Positions 59,501 through 64,000 of a stretch of DNA of 64,000 nucleotides are shown here, one piece after another; positions within the stretch are counted from its first letter, which is position 1; each line of letters starts with the position of its first letter. This DNA is from Ulota crispa (Eukaryota > Streptophyta > Bryopsida > Orthotrichales > Orthotrichaceae). The position numbers and the translations under genes are program-made. Below the pieces are notes generated by a model. That model worked only from the letters and a program-made list of their open reading frames with translations, was not told the DNA's origin and searched no databases. The stretch covers positions 33,541,060-33,605,059 of the forward strand of contig OY987243.1 in the NCBI GenBank assembly GCA_963920765.1, in the 5' to 3' direction.

Positions 59501-60643
59501 TTAACCCGTAACGGCCCAAGCCCTTTTTTCTGTGAAAGTCACTGAAAACTGCCACTTTGGGGGGACTGAGTAGAAAAGTAGGAAATAAAGTTTGTTTTGC
59601 AAACCCAATCATAAGATTTTGCCTTAGATTAGAAGAGGTACTTGTGGGAAAAAAATCAAGTCATTCTAGATGGAGAGGAGGGAGATATTTACATCTGAAG
59701 TGAAGGGAAAAGCTTTTTTTTTGTGTTGTCCAAAAAATTCAAAAGCCTTTGACCACCTATGCATGAAAAAATTTGCTCTACCCAAAGTTGAGCTTTTATT
59801 TTTCCATGCAGTAGATCAAGTCAAGTATATGTGGGAGAACTTTCTAATCAATTGGAACTATACAACACACAGGAAAATAGTAGTAAATAAAAAGAAGTAG
59901 AGAATGAGTCAAAACACTAAATTGTTAAGAATTTAATTATTGAAATGAAAAATGCAACTCCAAACAGTTATGAAGTTTCAATAAACAATCTACTTCCTTT
60001 GGTTAGATTTATTTTCCAAAATATTGAAAATTGAGTAAAATAAAGGGCTTCAAAGTTTATTTTAGAGTAGAAAATCTATAACCGCCCGCAAAGCAAAACA
60101 TCCCATAACTTTCTTCTCATTGATTGAAATTGAATGATTCAAAGCTTCCCACATATAAAAAAATCTAAAGAACCAATTTTAGATTTTTAATTTTAAGAAT
60201 TACAAATTTTAAAGAAGTGTTTGGGCTGCCCAAATTGCCCTCCCTCCCTTGAGTAGCAAAAATTCTTGCATAACTTTCACTAGAAAAAAAACAAGGATAA
60301 ATGACTGCCACAAACTGCCACAACTAGGTCACCAAAACTACCTTGCAATTGCACAAACAACTGCTTAACAATTGCACAACTACAATCTAGTCCTGTAGTT
60401 GTTGTGCAATTGCAAGGTAGTTTTGGTGACCTAGTCGTTGCAATTTGTGGCAGTCGTTTATCCTTGTTTTTCTTCTAGTGTTCTTCGTTAAATGTCAAAA
60501 TGACAAAAAAAAAAGATTCCATAGGGCTTGGAATTCCCCACCTTCATTCAAAATTTCAAAAAATCACACAAACTAATTTAGCTATATGTACATGCCCAAA
60601 ATCCATTTGTCCCCCGGAGGGACAGTTGGGCCTTTAGGGGTAA
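59501..60643 (+). repeat. 1-kb dispersed repeat (copy B), interrupted by a MITE
   Basis: It begins TTAACCCGTAACGGCCCAAG and ends TTGGGCCTTTAGGGGTAA. It is collinear with 5268-6251 except for a 203-bp insertion at 60278-60480. No coding content; the 76-residue frame at 59670 is a by-product. Confidence 0.8.
60278..60480. mobile_element. 203-bp CACTA-type MITE inserted in repeat copy B
   Basis: It starts CACTAGAAAAAAAACAAGGA and ends with the mirror TTCTTCTAGTG; the two halves are extensively complementary (GACTGCCACAAA, TAGGTCACCAAAACTACC, TTGCAATTGCACAA). Copy A preserves the empty site CATAACTTCTTCAATAA. Here the same context reads CATAACTTT-element-TTCTTCG, implying a 3-bp TTC duplication with one later change, as expected for the CACTA superfamily. 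Confidence 0.85.
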
Positions 60644-60652
60644 GGTGGGCTA

Positions 60653-60938
60653 GATATACTGAGGACATCGATTTGTGGACCTGGTGTGAGAAAGCTCAGA
60701 TTTCTCACCTGGGAGAAAATGAAGGAATTTAGAAATTTACCATTATAAGACCAAATTTGGAATTTTGGATTTATATTTTGAATTCACAGATCTTAGATCT
60801 GTTTACCTCATGAAAAAAGGAGGTAAAATCTATCAACTACAAACAAAAGGAGGGCAGATTTTTACCTTTACCCTTGTTTGTAGACAAATCGAGGCTTTTA
60901 CCAGCCCTGGCTCCACAAACTGGTGCGTTCAGTATACC
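60653..60938. mobile_element. 286-bp mariner-like MITE
   Basis: The left end GATATACTGAGGACATCGAT, then TTGTGGA, and the right end, whose reverse complement begins GGTATACTGAACGCACCAGT, then TTGTGGA, are flanked by TA at 60651-60652 and 60939-60940. Non-coding. It begins ten bases after repeat copy B ends. Confidence 0.65.
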
Positions 60939-61799
60939 TAGCCGTTAAGCTGAGATTTCACCTTTAGATTTATTTACGGGTGCAGTTCTACAAACATCGA
61001 TTTTAGAATTTACATTCCCTAATTGAATCTTCAGTAAGCTCCCACTCTGCAGCTGTAAAAGGGAGGATACCGCATATTAACAAGGACGCTCATTACGAGC
61101 AACCTGTGATAGTTCGGTGTTCACATCGTCTGCTTTATTGTCACAGTGCCTTCATGGAAGCCATGAGATTCTCTCATACAGCAATTCCACAGAAATGGCT
61201 CACGCTCATCGCCAATCATTGTTGAAAGTTGAATCAACATCATTTGAAAAATCCGGAAGGAAAATATCCTTGAGCATCTGGTGATAGCCTGATTCTGTTC
61301 AGAACAAGGAACGTGTTGGTGGAGCAATCAGAGAGCCTGAGCATCTGCAAGGCAAGATAAATTCTCTCTGTTTCTGATTAGGCTTGCAAGGAATCCACTC
61401 TCTGATTACAATAATACCTGACAAAATTGTGAAATGCGAAGGCAGAGGGCTTGACTACCGATAGTAGCCTTGAATTCCCGAACAGAAACGCACTCATATT
61501 AAAAAAACATACTCAATCGTGAGTGAGGAGCGTGACGGTTGGACTTCTAAAGAAAAGCCTGAAGTTCAAGAAGTTGAAGGACCAGGCATGGTGGTTACTT
61601 AGACAACGTAAAGCAAACTATCACTCGTCGAATTTGGCGTTTGACTAGATCGGAGGCAGCTTAGGCAAGGCTTGGCAATTATCTTCTATATCACATCGAT
61701 CTTTCCGCTACATCAGCGAGCTCAGATCGAACCACTGAGTGCTTGACAAGCGCCAAAACGTTAACGAAGAGCACCTTACTTAAGATCTTGGCAATCTCG

Positions 61800-62330
61800 T
61801 CCTGGCATCTCTCAAGGCCAGAACAAAATCCTCCTTCCGTGAGTATACATAATGAAGGCTCTTCCATAGCCAGAACAACGCTCTGGAAGTTGTTTCTACA
61901 AGGCAGTTACCTTATTCCATATTAGGTACTCTAGGCGCAATTATCAGCGAGTTCCGATGGAATCGATCACGATCAAAAAGGTAATACGAAGAGAATTAGA
62001 GACAAGTTGCTGACGATTACCAGCAGTGTGAAGGAGGCAGAACAAGTTCGTGCGTTCTTCATTGATTACACGTAATGAAGGCTCTTCCAATGCCTGAACG
62101 GTGCTCTGAAAGTTATTTCTACAAGGCATAATCTCATTCCGAAGCAATTGCAGTTATCACATCATCAGGGAGTTTTGATCGTGCAGAACTAGAGAAACTC
62201 TGAGATTTTAAGACAAGCAGGTGCAGCTTATCTCCGAGCATACCAGCCAGCCTCTGAAGCCATGATTTCGCATGGGAAGAGAAGGATCGTCCTTGAATAA
62301 TTACACATAATTAAGGCAGCAAGAGCTAAA
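61800..62330. repeat. Degenerate tandem, about 225-bp unit x about 2.3
   Basis: AATGAAGGCTCTTCCA..GAAC..GCTCTG.AAGTT.TTTCTACAAGGCA occurs at 61850 and again at 62072. The preceding GGCAGAACAA also repeats, and a third, weaker start (ATTACACATAATTAAGGC) lies at about 62300. Spacing is 222 and about 230 bp. Confidence 0.6.
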
Positions 62331-62467
62331 ACAGGACATGGCCAGCGAAGAAAATAGGCAAGTCGAGGCACGTACAGAGTCGATGATGATTGAGGTTCCG
62401 AGAGCAAAGCATGCATGAGCTGGACGATCGTATGAAGCGTCGGGGAAGAAGGAGTCGGAGGGGCGAA

Positions 62468-62600
62468 TGCTTGTTGCGGCCAGCGAGGGGACGCCGGAGG
62501 TGGTGCGGGCGGTCGAGGCAGAGTCCAGGCCTCAGGGGGCAGGGAAGGCTGTTGGCGTTGCTCCTGGGGCGTGTGGCGGGTCGCGTACCGAGGCTTGACG
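62468..62600 (+). pseudogene. Possible ankyrin-repeat gene fragment
   Basis: In one frame the GC-rich patch reads MLVAASEGTPEVVRAVEAE, which resembles the helix pair of an ankyrin repeat (AASEG..EVVR). The frame stops within about 40 codons and no second repeat was found. The match is short and could be chance in a GC-rich sequence. Confidence 0.2.
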
Positions 62601-63207
62601 AGGCGACTCGACTGAATTACGAGGACGCGTCGCTATCGGACCCCTGGCCTCCATTTGTCGCTTCCCGCCCGTGTTGCTTGGAGAGCACGGCCGTGCCCGG
62701 AAGCACCGGACCTTCGCTCGTGCCTGGCCCCGCCCACCCGGCCCGGCCTAGTGGAGCGGAGCATCACGCCTCCCGGGTCTTCGACGAATCGACGGTCCCG
62801 GTTCAACAGATTCATTATTTTAGGAAATCATGCCAGAAGTCCGGGCTCATTCCTTGGATGGCCTTCCACCATCTTAGCTTTTCCCAGTTTGACCGACGGT
62901 GGGAAACGCAGCCTCAACACCTTTAGCCCAAAAGCTAAGAACGGCTCAGATGGCCCTTGGGGCTTACCCCTGAGCGCTCCAGCACCTCAAATCTAGCCTC
63001 TTCATTTTCAGCAATATGATGATTTTGACTATTATAATCTTTTGATCCGTGCGATAAATGTTTACCAAATTTGTCATACATTTGCAAACCCCAAGCATTG
63101 TGCAAGATCAAAGGCTAACTCTTTTAAATGTTAATTTAAAACTTGTAACGCCAGATTGTTTGCAACAAGGTCCAACCCATCACAAATTTGGGCTAGGCGC
63201 TCAAGGG

Positions 63208-64000
63208 TTAACCCCTAAAATTCTTTTGTGTTTAGAGGCCCAAAATTGCTTCAAAATTCTAGTCCCCAAACCAAGGTCAAAATCTTCATTGAAACTTACT
63301 TTTTCACAAATCCAATCATAGGATCCTTTGGTTGACTTGCACAAGTACATTGTCCCAAAATTTCAAAATGAATATCCCCACCAATTGCAAGATTGATGTG
63401 CCTAAACTTCAAAATGTAGGCTTTTCTAGTCCTTCTAGAAGGTGAGGTTTTGTTTTTCAAACTTTTTAGAGAAATACATGTATATTGTATTTCTTGTGCA
63501 ATTTTGGCAATATGTTGGAAAATGGGTTGAAAGCATACATTAAAAAAATCAACCAAAAAAAACTTTGGATTCATTTTTACAAAAGTTCTATAGTGAAAGG
63601 TATTGATGAATGAAAGATATAACTAATATGCTAATAAGTTTTGGAAGAATTTGAAAATTGTTAATCCCAACAGTGAGAATGCTCTAACAGATAATTAGAA
63701 ACTTTAATTTTTATTTTCATTTGAAAATTTTCGAAATTGAGAGTAAAAGTTAATTTTATATGTTTTTTCTACCCTCTTCCTACCTTCATTGCCCGCAAAA
63801 TAAAACTTTTAACTCTTACCTCATTATTTGGAATTGAATGATTCAAATTTTTTTAGTAGATATCATTCTATACAATTATATAAAAATAAAAATAAAAATT
63901 TTAGAATATATTTTTTGCTGCTTGGTTTGACATTGAAATTGAAAATGCCTTATAACTTTTGCATTACTTATTGGAATGACATGAAATAAAGCTTCACATG
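63208..64000 (+). repeat. 1-kb dispersed repeat (copy D), runs off the window end
   Basis: It begins TTAACCCCTAAAATTC and later shares GGAATTGAATGATTCAAA, CATTGCCCGCAAAATAAAAC and TTATAACTTTTGCAT-like text with copies A and B. It is the most diverged copy and is cut by the window end. Confidence 0.6.

Larger units (their letters stand above)
60939..63207. other. Region with a 225-bp degenerate tandem and a GC-rich patch
   Basis: Three diverged units of about 225 bp run through about 61800-62330. A GC-rich patch at 62390-62920 carries overlapping long frames on both strands. No gene is identified with confidence. The 178-residue frame at 62390-62926 is Arg/Gly/Pro-rich from composition. Confidence 0.4.

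Noticed and set aside
62390..62926. 178-residue open frame
   Set aside because: It is Arg/Gly/Pro-rich because of local GC content, competing frames exist on the other strand, and there is no family signature.
1..64000. CRISPR arrays, bacterial operons, LTR retrotransposons, tRNA or rRNA genes
   Set aside because: No regularly spaced identical repeats with unique spacers, no paired long terminal repeats or reverse-transcriptase motifs, and no tRNA or rRNA sequence were noticed; a tRNA scan could not be run.

Overview
This window is nuclear DNA of a green land plant. The evidence is a set of plant-type genes with GT-AG introns: a Toc64-like chloroplast-envelope receptor, a plastid-type sugar/H+ symporter, a plant aminoacylase-1 and a QRT3-like pectin-lyase-fold protein. 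A snoRNA locus with a telo-box promoter points the same way. Gene spacing (about one gene per 10 kb), short introns and AT-rich intergenic DNA full of small DNA transposons would suit a bryophyte or other seed-free plant. The species cannot be fixed from the sequence alone.

Layout. Positions 1-14 kb are AT-rich intergenic DNA with terminal-inverted-repeat (TIR) elements, foldbacks and minisatellites but no convincing gene. A decayed pogo-type transposon fills 13991-17538, with TA target duplications and a broken transposase on the minus strand. A 434-bp element with related termini lies at 20737-21170. A spliced transcript at about 21.5-24.7 kb carries three C/D-box snoRNAs. A large foldback occupies 25.7-26.6 kb. 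The core gene block is 28.0-39.1 kb: Toc64-like (minus, 13 coding exons), the intronless sugar transporter (plus, divergent from Toc64) and aminoacylase-1 (minus, 5 coding exons, with a TA-flanked element in intron 1). From 40 to 50 kb there are dispersed repeats, a 114-bp-arm foldback with a 53-bp x3 tandem, and a 2.5-kb TIR element whose interior is packed with GGCAATAG-like motifs. A secreted QRT3-like protein in three exons lies at 51010-53340. From 53.9 kb to the end there are nested TIR elements, Tourist-like, CACTA-like and mariner-like miniature elements, and a GC-rich patch at 62.4-62.9 kb.

How parts relate. Two neighbouring genes, Toc64-like and the sugar transporter, are transcribed divergently from a shared 1.2-kb interval and both products are expected at the chloroplast envelope. 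The QRT3-like protein has a signal peptide and probably acts on wall pectin. The snoRNA cluster should guide 2'-O-methylation of rRNA: two paralogues match a conserved 25S segment. Most of the rest is transposon-derived. Several families share termini of the type TTAACCCCTAAA, and others share AGGTAG termini flanked by TA.

Limits: exon boundaries were derived by eye from splice signals and reading-frame continuity. No alignments or searches were run, and all family identifications rest on remembered protein features.
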